Below are positions 9,042-17,150 of a stretch of 54,251 bases of DNA, piece by piece; the stretch's first letter is position 1, and every line of letters starts with the position of its first letter. Made by a program: the position numbers and the translations under genes. The notes beneath the pieces were generated by a model. That model was not told where the DNA came from. It did not search any database and worked only from the letters and a program-made list of their open reading frames with translations. The stretch spans positions 1 to 54,251 of the forward strand of contig JANQQS010000144.1 in the NCBI GenBank assembly GCA_028284955.1, given 5' to 3'. Source of the DNA: Myxococcota bacterium. Its GTDB lineage: Bacteria; Myxococcota_A; Polyangia; Polyangiales; Houyiibacteriaceae.

Positions 9042-10349
9042 ATGGACCCTCGCCAACCCTTCGATCCCGCTCGCGTTCCCTTCTTCTACGGGTGGGTGAT
9101 CGCTGGCGTGAGCACGCTAGGGGTGCTGATGAGCATTCCGGGGCAGACCATGGGCGTCAGCGTGTTCACAGACCACCTGCTCGCAGCGCACGGCGTATCC
9201 CGACTTTCGCTCAGCAACGCGTATTTGATAGGGACACTGGCGAGTGGACTGACGCTTCCTCGTGGTGGCCGGTGGCTTGACCGCTGGGGCGCACGTCGGA
9301 CTGCGCTCGCCGCTTGTCTATTGCTTGCCGCAGCGCTTTGTTTCCTCGCTCAGAGCGACCGTCTGGCGACGTTTCTCGGAGGACAGAACGGGGGCGCGGC
9401 GTCGCTCGTTGCGCTCGCGTTGGGTTTTTTCGCGCTACGCTTCGGGGGGCAAGGCATGCTCACCATGGTGAGCCGAAACATGCTCGGCAAGTGGTTCGAT
9501 CGGAAGCGGGGCACGGTCGCAGGAATCTCCGGACTCTTCGTATCGTTCGGGTTCGCGGCCGCTCCGCTAGGGCTCAGCGAGTGGATTGGGGTCGCCGGGT
9601 TTCGGGGCGCTTGGCTCAGTATGGCAGCGGCCGTGAGTTTGGGCATGGGCGCCGTGGCATGGGTGTTTTTTCGCGACAACCCGGAAGAGTGCGGGTTGCG
9701 GATGGACGGTGCGGCAGTCGCAGACGGCGCAGGCGAATCAGTCGACAACCCGTCTGCCACAGACCTCGAGCGAGGCGACGCCATTCGAACGCTGGCGTTT
9801 TGGGCGGTCACGGGCGCTCTGGCCCTGCAGGGCACGGTGGTGACAGGGTTTACGTTTCACATCGTGGATATCGCTGCGAGCGTGGGGCTTTCTGAACGCG
9901 AAGGTGTCTCGCTCTTTTTGCCGATGGCGGTTGTGAGCACCAGTCTGGGCTGGATCGTTGGCATCGCCTCAGATCGAACCCAGATTCGCTACCTAGTGAT
10001 GGTGATGATGGCCGCGCTCTGCATCAGCACCTCGCTGGTGACGCAGTTTCATCACCTGCTCGGACGTTCGCTTGCGATCGGATGCATGGGAGTAAGCGGA
10101 GGATTTTTCAGCACGCTGGCGACGGTGGCCCTGCCGCGACTCTTCGGCCGAACGCACCTCGGCGCGATCAGTGGCGTGATGATGATGACGATGGTCCTCT
10201 CGACGGCCCTTGGTCCCTCTGTACTCGCGCTCGCCAAACACTGGATGGGCTCCTACGACGCCGGCTTCCTGCTCTACGCATCGCTTTGCCCAGTAGTCTT
10301 CGGAGTCGCGCTCGCGAGCAAGAACCCTCGCACCCGAACCGCGACATGA
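9042..10349 (+). CDS. MFS transporter
   Basis: A 435-residue integral membrane transporter of the major facilitator superfamily with about 12 hydrophobic segments in two halves. The loop between segments 2 and 3 has GGRWLDRWGARR (about 76-87), the MFS motif A type. The N-terminal FFYGWVIAG and the general layout are like the oxalate/formate-monocarboxylate antiporter branch. A polar cytoplasmic loop near residues 220-250 separates the halves. Substrate cannot be predicted beyond a small organic acid as a guess. It is preceded closely by the GNAT-like gene and converges on the DUF1552 gene, with hairpin repeats between them. Confidence 0.9.
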   Translation: MDPRQPFDPARVPFFYGWVIAGVSTLGVLMSIPGQTMGVSVFTDHLLAAHGVSRLSLSNAYLIGTLASGLTLPRGGRWLDRWGARRTALAACLLLAAALCFLAQSDRLATFLGGQNGGAASLVALALGFFALRFGGQGMLTMVSRNMLGKWFDRKRGTVAGISGLFVSFGFAAAPLGLSEWIGVAGFRGAWLSMAAAVSLGMGAVAWVFFRDNPEECGLRMDGAAVADGAGESVDNPSATDLERGDAIRTLAFWAVTGALALQGTVVTGFTFHIVDIAASVGLSEREGVSLFLPMAVVSTSLGWIVGIASDRTQIRYLVMVMMAALCISTSLVTQFHHLLGRSLAIGCMGVSGGFFSTLATVALPRLFGRTHLGAISGVMMMTMVLSTALGPSVLALAKHWMGSYDAGFLLYASLCPVVFGVALASKNPRTRTAT

Positions 10350-10357
10350 GAGTGTTG

Positions 10358-10518
10358 ACCCGCGCGGGTCCCCCTCCTGACTCCGGCCGCTGTCGCGTCC
10401 GCCTCACCGCTGCGCGGCGGGTCCCCAGCAGTAAACCAGATCACGTGCCTCCTGGCGGGGGAGCTTGGGTGAATCGGCGGGGTCGTACCCCGGCGAGAGG
10501 GTCTGGGTGCCAGACCCT
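10358..10518 (+). repeat. double-hairpin repeat copy R2 with core
   Basis: A left remnant (ACCCGCGCGGGT at 10358-10369), then the core words GACTCCGGCCGC and GGCGGGTCCCCAGCAG, then the lead-in with CACGTG and GGCGGGGGAG, then H1 and H2. H1 has arms TCGGCGGGGT (10474-10483) and ACCCCGGCGA (10487-10496) around loop CGT, with one mismatch. H2 spans 10497-10518 with loop GTG. This is the composite element seen complete at 25561-25771, with a decayed left end. Confidence 0.85.
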
Positions 10519-10599
10519 AAAACAACACAGCCTGGCGGGGGAGCTTGGGTGAATCGACGGGGTCGTACCCCGGCGAGAGGGTCTGGGTGCCAGACCCTC
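10519..10599 (+). repeat. double-hairpin repeat copy R3
   Basis: A shorter tandem copy starting after AAAACAACACAG. The lead-in is CCTGGCGGGGGAG, then TTGGGTGAA. H1 has arms TCGACGGGGT (10554-10563) and ACCCCGGCGA (10567-10576) around CGT, with one mismatch. H2 is perfect (10577-10599, loop GTG). It ends four bases before the stop of the convergent DUF1552 gene. Confidence 0.88.
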
Positions 10600-10602
10600 A
10601 AA

Positions 10603-12234
10603 CTAACCGAGACGAGGGAGGGGGCCGGATAGGTCGATGTTGCGCCCTTGGCCGGAGTTTGGTCCGGCTTGGACTTCGCCGCGGACGCTCGGAAAACCGA
10701 AGTGATCGATGTTCATGCCCATCGCTTGGCAGATTGACACTAGCAAATGGGTATGGCTCAACCCTGCGTATTGGTGGGAGTAGTTGCGGTTGGCGGGGTT
10801 CGGCGTGTTCATGGCGTATTTGACGTAGCGGCCTGCGCGAAACGCGCCGCCCATGCCGCCCACGATAGTAACAGGCCAGAGGATGTGTCCATGGTCGCCG
10901 TGGCCGATTTCGTTGATGAGCACGATGCTCGTATTGTCGAGCACGGTGCCGTTTCCTTCGGGGATGGAGTTGAGCTTGCGAGCCAGCGACGCCACCACGC
11001 GAGTTTGGTACTCCATGTGCTGCGTCATGACTTCGGTGCGCAAGTTGAATTCGTTGACGTCCGTGCCCTGCCCGAACTCTAGATAGGGGCCGGAGCCGTG
11101 CGCGTAGTCGTTGTGCAAGTCGCCGTTGGCGGTGCCGCCGCCGGGTTCGGTGAACATCTGCGGCGGAATGTCGGCGAGCTGAAGGGTCGCGATACGGGAG
11201 ACGCCGCACGAGAACGCGGACGCGATGAGCGAGGTAAACTCTTCTGCGTTGTGTTCGAAGATCTCTCGTTCGCTGGCACCATTCAGGCGCGTCGGGCGGT
11301 CGGGGCGAGAGCATGTGGTTTGGCTCAAAATCGCCATCCGGTCTCGCAGCCCTTGTACGAGCTCGCCGTGGTTGGCGATGCGAGGATTGATGGCTCGATT
11401 GGCCTCGTATTGCTGCTGTACGATTTGCAACATGCGGTCCTGTGCGGCGCGCACCGGATCGATCATTTGTCCGTCGTCTGGTGGCAGAAAGCCGAAGAGC
11501 TGGTCGTACGCGGAGAGCGGGTCCGCTTGGGCGGGTACGGTGACGATTCCGCTGGGGCTCTGGTCGTATATGAAATGGTGGAAGCGGCCGAACGAGTTGC
11601 CGTTGTACCTATGGGCACCGTATTCGATGGACGTCAGGTCGGTGGCGGTCGGGTCGCTGCTTCGAATATGGCGCGCGATAATCTGGTCGACCGAAGGTTG
11701 TGCGGCGAACGATTTGACGCCGTCGTAGGTATACGAGGCCGGAGCACCCGTAAGCGCGGAACAATGGCCTTTCGCGTGGTCGTCTCCTTCGGGGTCTGCA
11801 AGCGCGGTCACCAAGCCGAGCCCGTCGAGGGCGATCAGCTGGCTGCGGAACTCGTGCAAAGGCCGCAAGCCTCGGCTGAACGACGATGGATCGCTCAGAC
11901 TCGAATCGGTAAAAGAAAACTCCCACTCCTCCGCGTCAGGCCGGTTGTCGAAGCGGGGGTCGTAGGGGACATAGCCGCTCGATGGCGGGGTGAGCCCAGC
12001 CGGGCGCATCGACCAATTTTTGTGCACCCATCCTTGTTCGCCCACTACGAACACCACGCGTCGCGGCGCGGTGGGCGGTTGTGCGAGGAGGCTCCCGGTA
12101 CCCTTGGGAAGCAGGAACGTGCCGGCTGCGGCTGCGCCGCCTGCTTGCAAGAAGCGTCGCCGCGACACCCGTGAACGGGCGGTGCGCAAACCGGCAGCGC
12201 CCAAATGAGACATGCGATCGAGCTTGAGCTTCAC
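10603..12234 (-). CDS. DUF1552 secreted protein (pair A)
   Basis: An exported DUF1552 protein of about 543 residues. The GTG at 12234 is chosen because GAGAAG lies four bases upstream and it starts eight bases after the DUF1592 stop; an ATG at 12213 is the alternative. The N-terminus has a Tat-type signal (SRRRFLQAGGAAAAG), so it is probably exported folded. The family is related to DUF1501/alkaline-phosphatase-like proteins. Visible blocks include VVFVVGEQGWVHKNW near the mature start and, near the C-terminus, GNGTVLDNTSIVLINEIGHGDHGH, a typical metal-site-like Asp/His/Glu cluster. The biochemical role of DUF1552 is unknown. It pairs with the upstream DUF1592 gene; a paralogous pair lies at 32761-35726. 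Confidence 0.92.
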   Translation of the reverse strand: MKLKLDRMSHLGAAGLRTARSRVSRRRFLQAGGAAAAGTFLLPKGTGSLLAQPPTAPRRVVFVVGEQGWVHKNWSMRPAGLTPPSSGYVPYDPRFDNRPDAEEWEFSFTDSSLSDPSSFSRGLRPLHEFRSQLIALDGLGLVTALADPEGDDHAKGHCSALTGAPASYTYDGVKSFAAQPSVDQIIARHIRSSDPTATDLTSIEYGAHRYNGNSFGRFHHFIYDQSPSGIVTVPAQADPLSAYDQLFGFLPPDDGQMIDPVRAAQDRMLQIVQQQYEANRAINPRIANHGELVQGLRDRMAILSQTTCSRPDRPTRLNGASEREIFEHNAEEFTSLIASAFSCGVSRIATLQLADIPPQMFTEPGGGTANGDLHNDYAHGSGPYLEFGQGTDVNEFNLRTEVMTQHMEYQTRVVASLARKLNSIPEGNGTVLDNTSIVLINEIGHGDHGHILWPVTIVGGMGGAFRAGRYVKYAMNTPNPANRNYSHQYAGLSHTHLLVSICQAMGMNIDHFGFPSVRGEVQAGPNSGQGRNIDLSGPLPRLG

Positions 12235-12241
12235 GGTCTTC

Positions 12242-13876
12242 TCATTTCCTTTCAAAGAACTCTGGATGCGTGGCGATTGCGACCAACAGCTCGCGCAGAC
12301 GCAAGTCCGCCGAGGCAAAACGATCACTAAGGTCGGATCGAAGCGACCGACTGCGGGTTTTGTCTCCTCCGCCAAAGGCGTAGCGAATCCAGTGTTCGGT
12401 CATGCAGTCTGCAACTTCTGGGTCTTCACCAAACATGCTGGTGAGCGTGGTCGCGCCGTCGAATCCCCTTCCGTCGGGAAGCGCACCTGTCGCGTCGACG
12501 GGAGCCCCATTGTCGGTGTCTCGAAAGCGGCCCAGCGTGTCGAAGTTCTCGAATGCAAACCCAACCGGGTTGATGATCTGATGGCAGCTATTGCAAGGGC
12601 TGTTTGCGGTGGCGGCTTCGTATTCCTCACGATTGGTGACGGCTCCGCTGCCGTCCTCGCCCGGGATGCCCGCGGCTTGAGCTTCCGGAGGCGGCGCGCC
12701 GAGCGCCCGGCACATGACCCGGTCGAGCACGAATACGCCGCGCAATACGGGAGAAGGGTTGTTGGGGTGACCGTGCCCGGTAAGAAACGCGGTTTGCGTA
12801 AGAAACCCCCCGGCCCGCTGACCCCCGAGATCGACCTCCGCCCACTCCTGCCCGTCCGGAGCAGCGACTCCGTAGAGATCAGCGAGACGTGCGTTGACGA
12901 ACGTGGTGGTCGAGTTGAAGAGGTCCGAGAGCGAGCCGTCTCGCGCGAAGATGACGTCGGTGATGAAGCGGTGTGACTCTTCCATCATCGCGTTGCGCAG
13001 CGGCCGATCGAAGTTGTCTTGGGGAAGCTTGCTTACTTGGTCGACTCGGTCGACTTCCATCCACTGCTCGAAAAAGTGCAAGAACCCGCGCTCCGCCCTT
13101 GGATCGTCGAGCATGCGGCGTGCTTGCTGTTCGACTTGTTCAGCGGTTCCCAGTTCGTCGGCCGCGGCGGCGGCGAAGAGCTCATCGTCAGGCAGCGACT
13201 GCCAGAAAAAGTACGAGAGCCTCGATGCCACGTCGTAGGGCGTTAGCTCGTCTCCCTCCAAGCGGTAGAGAAACTGAGGCGACTGAAGCATGGCCTGCAC
13301 CGTCAGCTGAACGGCAGCGCCGAGATCGCCTTGCCCCGGAGCCGTGTCACAGAATTCGTAGAAAGCGCCTGACTCTTCAGACGTGAGCGGTCGCCGGAAC
13401 GCTTTGGCGCCAAAGCGGTCTACGAAGTCGTGGCAGCAGGCCGAATCCGCGTCGGCCGGCGTGCACGACAAGAACCCGTCCATTTGGTCGAGGTTGTCGC
13501 GAATGAGCTGGGCAATGTCCACTGCGGCGCTGAAGTAGTCGCCGATATGCGATGACGTGACCGCGAGCGCGTCCTGGTCGTTGTCGAATCCGTAAGGAAT
13601 CGGGTCGGCAACAAACTGCTGCCGCTGTACGTCGATGCCGGTGAACAGGTCGCGAACGGTGTGGTTGTATTCGGTGTGGCTCAGTCGGCGTAGTCCGTTG
13701 GCGAGCGATGCGTCTGCTCCATTGCCGTTGCCGTCCCCGTCGCCCCGCCCGTCTCCACCGCCCCGTCCGAGGATGTCGCCGCTGCATCCAGAGAACACGA
13801 CCACAAGAGAAAGCCCCAGTCCGAAGCGCCAGACGTTGCGTGCGTCGAGTTGCCTGGGTCGTTCGCTCGCGGACAT
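12242..13876 (-). CDS. DUF1592-family secreted protein with CxxCH motif (pair A)
   Basis: An exported lipoprotein of about 544 residues with the multi-domain layout DUF1587-DUF1595-DUF1592-DUF1588-DUF1585. Landmarks in order: GLRRLSHTEYNHTVRDLF (DUF1587), FGAKAFRRPLTSEE (DUF1595), YDVASRLSYFFWQSLPDDEL (DUF1592), RRGVFVLDR-like PVLRGVFVLDRVMC with CNSCHQIINPVGFAFENFD (DUF1588), and LRLRELLVAIATHPEF (DUF1585). CNSCH is a potential c-type heme site. The ATG at 13876 gives a signal peptide ending VVVFSGC, a lipobox; upstream extension is unlikely to be translated. The start codon lies in a 17-base palindrome (13873-13889). The gene is followed after seven bases by DUF1552. These pairs are known in Planctomycetes and Myxococcota, but their function is unresolved. 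Confidence 0.92.
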   Translation of the reverse strand: MSASERPRQLDARNVWRFGLGLSLVVVFSGCSGDILGRGGGDGRGDGDGNGNGADASLANGLRRLSHTEYNHTVRDLFTGIDVQRQQFVADPIPYGFDNDQDALAVTSSHIGDYFSAAVDIAQLIRDNLDQMDGFLSCTPADADSACCHDFVDRFGAKAFRRPLTSEESGAFYEFCDTAPGQGDLGAAVQLTVQAMLQSPQFLYRLEGDELTPYDVASRLSYFFWQSLPDDELFAAAAADELGTAEQVEQQARRMLDDPRAERGFLHFFEQWMEVDRVDQVSKLPQDNFDRPLRNAMMEESHRFITDVIFARDGSLSDLFNSTTTFVNARLADLYGVAAPDGQEWAEVDLGGQRAGGFLTQTAFLTGHGHPNNPSPVLRGVFVLDRVMCRALGAPPPEAQAAGIPGEDGSGAVTNREEYEAATANSPCNSCHQIINPVGFAFENFDTLGRFRDTDNGAPVDATGALPDGRGFDGATTLTSMFGEDPEVADCMTEHWIRYAFGGGDKTRSRSLRSDLSDRFASADLRLRELLVAIATHPEFFERK

Positions 13877-13889
13877 GGGTTTCCCATGT
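13873..13889. promoter_or_regulatory. palindrome over the DUF1592 (A) start codon
   Basis: ACATGGG (13873-13879), TTT, CCCATGT (13883-13889): a perfect seven-base inverted repeat that includes the start codon at 13876-13874 on the minus strand. It could be an operator or an RNA hairpin hiding the start. Confidence 0.35.
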
Positions 13890-14313
13890 GGTGGCGAGTG
13901 CGTCTGATGCGAGGTGGTCGAGTTCGGAGCGGTGTTGGTGTGGTGGTGTCGGCTAGTTACGAGCACGTTCATCAAAGAGCCCAAAGGTTATCGGTCAGTG
14001 ACCGGACTTCTTTAGAGGCCCCGTGCGCGACTGCTCAACACGTCACGGTCTCCCCTCCCTGCGAACGCGTACTGCAACCCCCGATCCAAGTTGAAGTGAT
14101 GAGTTTTCCGTCCCTAAACAGCGTTCATTGTGGGGTGGCGACCATGTGCGAGGACACCCTCTGTCGAAAAGATCCTCGAGGCACGATGCCACGAAATGGG
14201 GGATATAAGCCTCACATACACGGTCGTTGGGGGCAGCCAACCCCTGATGCTGTTGGATTGGGGAAGTTCGTGAAATTGTGCGATTTTCGCGCTGATCTGG
14301 CGCAGAACAAGGT
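13890..14313. other. divergent intergenic region
   Basis: About 420 bases between the divergent DUF1592 (A) gene and the GspE-N-like gene. The first hundred bases are open in the DUF1592 frame, but the codons (His/Thr/Ser-rich) do not look like a real N-terminus. An imperfect inverted repeat (TTGGGGGCAGCCAACCCC) lies near 14224-14245. No other gene or RNA is recognised. Confidence 0.5.
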
Positions 14314-15219
14314 ATGATGAACGTTCATCGGTTTGTTTCGATGTGTTCGGGAGACGCCCGACCCGTGACGTTTGACGAAGTGTTGATCAAGTCTGGCCTG
14401 CTCGAAGCGGAGCTGCTCGCTGAGTGGACCGAGCGCGCTTGGAAACGTGGGCGGCCGGTCGCTCAGCTGCTTGTCGATAACCGGGTCATCGCTGAGAAAG
14501 CGCTTGCAGCGTTGGTGGCCCGTGCACTTGGCGTAGGGGTGACCAATCTCGACAGTGTGGATATCGATCGGGACGCTTCCCGGCTCCTTCCTTCGGTGGT
14601 CGCGGAGCAACACTTGGTCGTGCCGCTGCGGATTCATCCGGAGAGCGGGACGCTCGAAGTGGCGTACGCCAATCCGTTCGATGATGCGGCGCTGCGCGCA
14701 ATCGACGACATCGCGGAGCAAGGGCAGAGAAAAATAGTCGCTACCGTCTCCTCGGTGCTACGCGCAATCGAGCGAGCCCACGGGCGGGCGGACACGAGCG
14801 TGATGCATGCGTCGGCAGGCATGCGCAACGATCCAACCCAGCAAATCGCTGATCGGTCTTCTTCGAACCGGTCCCCATCAAACAGACCGTCCTCGAATCC
14901 ATCTCCTTCAAACCGATCTCCGTCCGACCGCGCACTGCGCGAACGCCCCTCGACCGGCGAGGCCGCCTGCTCGGCACGAGCGCCAGATACCGCCACGGCA
15001 CTTGAGGCAGGAGGGGGCGACGCGGAATCGGGGATTGATTCGTTCGCCGCCACCACCGTGCCAATGCACCGCATCGAGCACGAAGCAACACTCGAACAGC
15101 GCTTGGATGCGTTGTTGCTTGCGGTGATCGAGTCGGGAGCGATTTCGAGGGCCGACTACACACGGGCGTTGCATCGTTTGTTGCGGCGCGCGCGAGATGT
15201 CGATTCGAACGACGCGTGA
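14314..15219 (+). CDS. orphan GspE/PilB N-terminal-domain protein
   Basis: A 301-residue soluble protein. Residues 20-155 match the N-terminal domain of type II secretion/type IV pilus ATPases (T2SSE_N, MshEN-like): TFDEVLIKSGLL, QLLVDNRVIAEKALAALVARALG, LPSVVAEQHLVVPLRIHPESGTLEVAYANPFD. The ATPase domain is absent. After it comes a Ser/Pro/Asn-rich repeat linker (about 180-210, repeated S-S-N-R-S-P units) and a 50-residue C-terminal helix-rich segment. In the full-length ATPases this domain contacts the inner-membrane platform or binds cyclic-di-GMP; here it probably serves as a stand-alone adaptor. Myxococcota encode several such domains outside secretion operons. No secretion genes are adjacent. 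Confidence 0.8.
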   Translation: MMNVHRFVSMCSGDARPVTFDEVLIKSGLLEAELLAEWTERAWKRGRPVAQLLVDNRVIAEKALAALVARALGVGVTNLDSVDIDRDASRLLPSVVAEQHLVVPLRIHPESGTLEVAYANPFDDAALRAIDDIAEQGQRKIVATVSSVLRAIERAHGRADTSVMHASAGMRNDPTQQIADRSSSNRSPSNRPSSNPSPSNRSPSDRALRERPSTGEAACSARAPDTATALEAGGGDAESGIDSFAATTVPMHRIEHEATLEQRLDALLLAVIESGAISRADYTRALHRLLRRARDVDSNDA

Positions 15220-15221
15220 AG

Positions 15222-15248
15222 TATGGCAGTGATCAGACTGGTCGATTG
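15222..15248 (+). repeat. short dispersed repeat related to 105-128
   Basis: TATGGCAGTGATCAG followed by ACTGGTCGATTG begins two bases after the stop codon of the preceding gene. It resembles 105-128 and the minus strand of 25853-25880. The rest of the gap to 15428 holds a GGGCCC pair flanking ten bases but no recognised gene. Confidence 0.4.
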
Positions 15249-15428
15249 AGGCTCAAGTCGCATCCCATAGCGGTAGCGTGGTGAGATGAACGCTGTGGTC
15301 GGACGAAGTGGTTGCGTGTAGCCTGCGCTCAGCGAACACTTAAGGAAGGTAAGTCCTTGCTGCGGCGGGCCCTTACTGCTTTGGGCCCTCACTGTAAGCT
15401 TCTAGTGCGGTGCCGCGGAGGCGATTGA

Positions 15429-16892
15429 ATGATTCGAGCAAGATGTTGGTGGACCTGGGGTTGGATTTGCGCATGTGCGGTACTCGGGGCGTGTAGCGGC
15501 GATGACGACGACGCGCCGACCGATGCCGGGGTAGACGGGCAGACCGCGATGGCCGATGCGGGTTCGGATGGGAGCACTCCTGCGGAGTGCCTCAACATTG
15601 GCGAACCTTGTGATGGAACGCGATGCGAGAGCGGCAGCGGTCGGTGTGTCGAAGCAGAAACGATTACGCTCGGCGGCGCCGAGGATCCGATATCCGGTTT
15701 GCCGGGCGGCGGAAACAGCATTGACATTCCACTCTTCGAGGGTGGCTACTGTTCTCCGGCGTGGCCAAATTCTGGGAATCGAGCCCCATGCAATCCCGGC
15801 GATCCGGACGAGAGCGTGTGCGGGCCTTGCGGTCGTTGTGTGGTCTTCGGTGGCCTTCCGGGATGCATGGCATCCTGCCAAGTCAGCATTGATGACGCGG
15901 GTGGGTGTCGCGAAGGCTACCAGTGTGACTTGATCGACGAGGTGTGTCAGCCGGGGTGTGCGACCGACGATGACTGCCGGGTGTCCCGCGAGGACACCAA
16001 CAGCAACGGCATGGTCAGCGCAGCCGACGGAGACCAACTGGTATATGACACGCGCTCCGCGGCCGTCTGCAGCCCGGAGACGCGACGATGTGAGTTTCCC
16101 GGACGAGCCGACGCGGAAACAGGAGATCGCTGTACTCGCAATGAAGACTGCGAGGCGAATGGCTTTTGCATCCCCGAAGGCGCAGACGGCGATGGCTCGT
16201 GGCCGGGGGGACATTGCTCGAAAGCGCGCTGCGATTTGGCGGGCAACGAGTGCGCGGGCGCGGGCGCGGTATGTGCTTCGCGAGGCTTTCCGTTCGACTT
16301 GTGTTTGCAAGGTTGCACCGTGGCCGAGGGGGCTTCCGATTCGGACGCTGCGGCGTGGCTGACCAATCGTGGTGGCTGCGCAGAAACCCTTCGCTGTCTA
16401 TGGAACGGTCAAGACGGAGTCGCGGCAGGAAATGGATTCTGTGAGTCGGGCAACTTCAACGCCGTGACGACGCCGAATCTGGGTGTTCCTTGCACCCAGG
16501 ATGACGATTGTTGGTCGCCTTTCGGTGTGGGACGCTGCATTCCAGAAACCGCACAGCGCACCGACGGGGCTACCGTCGAGACGGGATGGAACGAAGGATA
16601 CTGCGTGGTGGACGATTGCGCGGCTCCGGGGATGCCGACGACGCTGTGCGGAGACGACGCGGTCTGCGCGTCATTTGACCCGGAGAGCATTTGCTTGGCG
16701 CGCTGTTCCAGCGCTGACGACTGCCGTCCGGGCTATGGGTGCGTTCAAGTTCCTTCGCTCGCGACCACCCCGGAGATGGCGTGTTTTCCCGCATGTTTCC
16801 AAGACCAAGATTGCCGTACAGGTGAAACTTGCCAGGATTTGCAGCCCAACCCCGGAGGCGGGCAGATGGGCGTTTGCCGCCCCGCGACCTGA
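15429..16892 (+). CDS. large Cys-rich lipoprotein
   Basis: A 487-residue surface lipoprotein. The signal peptide ends AVLGAC with lipid Cys at 22, followed by SGDDDDAPTDAG, a typical myxobacterial acidic linker. The mature part has some 45 cysteines arranged in repeated modules of the C-x(4)-DDC type, for example CATDDDCR, CTRNEDCEANGFC, CTQDDDCW and CFQDQDCRTGETC. These modules resemble the small disulfide-rich repeats common in myxobacterial secreted proteins. There is no enzyme motif. Adhesion or structural roles are guesses. The gene stands alone; the next gene, for a small basic protein, starts about 100 bases downstream. Confidence 0.82.
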   Translation: MIRARCWWTWGWICACAVLGACSGDDDDAPTDAGVDGQTAMADAGSDGSTPAECLNIGEPCDGTRCESGSGRCVEAETITLGGAEDPISGLPGGGNSIDIPLFEGGYCSPAWPNSGNRAPCNPGDPDESVCGPCGRCVVFGGLPGCMASCQVSIDDAGGCREGYQCDLIDEVCQPGCATDDDCRVSREDTNSNGMVSAADGDQLVYDTRSAAVCSPETRRCEFPGRADAETGDRCTRNEDCEANGFCIPEGADGDGSWPGGHCSKARCDLAGNECAGAGAVCASRGFPFDLCLQGCTVAEGASDSDAAAWLTNRGGCAETLRCLWNGQDGVAAGNGFCESGNFNAVTTPNLGVPCTQDDDCWSPFGVGRCIPETAQRTDGATVETGWNEGYCVVDDCAAPGMPTTLCGDDAVCASFDPESICLARCSSADDCRPGYGCVQVPSLATTPEMACFPACFQDQDCRTGETCQDLQPNPGGGQMGVCRPAT

Positions 16893-16990
16893 TGCCTCGA
16901 TAGGGAAAGAACAGAAGATTGTCGAGAACGGCTTGCGAGCTCTAAACCTTTCCCATAGAACCGTCCCGGCTTTCGACCCAGGAGCACGCC

Positions 16991-17137
16991 ATGTACCTGC
17001 ACGTCACCAGAAATCGGTCCAAGAGCACGCGTCATAAGTCGAGTCGTTTGCGCGGCAAGCTCAAGGCGAAAAACCGCCGTCGCGTCAATCGGATGCACGG
17101 CCGCAAACTGGGCCGACGCTTGGTTCGAAACGGCTAG
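16991..17137 (+). CDS. 48-residue highly basic protein
   Basis: A short gene starting at ATG 16991 after a good ribosome site (CAGGAG, about five bases upstream) and ending with TAG at 17135-17137. The product has 48 residues, 19 of them Lys or Arg, three His and no acidic residue at all. It is spread evenly along the chain (for example SRLRGKLKAKNRRRVNR, 18-34). That composition suggests binding to RNA or DNA. The part KLKAKNRRRV recalls the KxKNGRRV stretch of ribosomal protein bL34, but the match is short and the context (no rnpA or rpmH neighbours) does not support that name. It lies 13 bases before ppsR and probably leads that operon. Confidence 0.72.
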   Translation: MYLHVTRNRSKSTRHKSSRLRGKLKAKNRRRVNRMHGRKLGRRLVRNG

Positions 17138-17150
17138 GGGCGGAGGCCCA

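Noticed and set aside
10404-10601. Short open frames inside hairpin repeats (here and at 125-433, 25372-25846, 27157-27792)
   Set aside because: The same peptides recur wherever the repeat occurs and follow its palindromes, not any gene.
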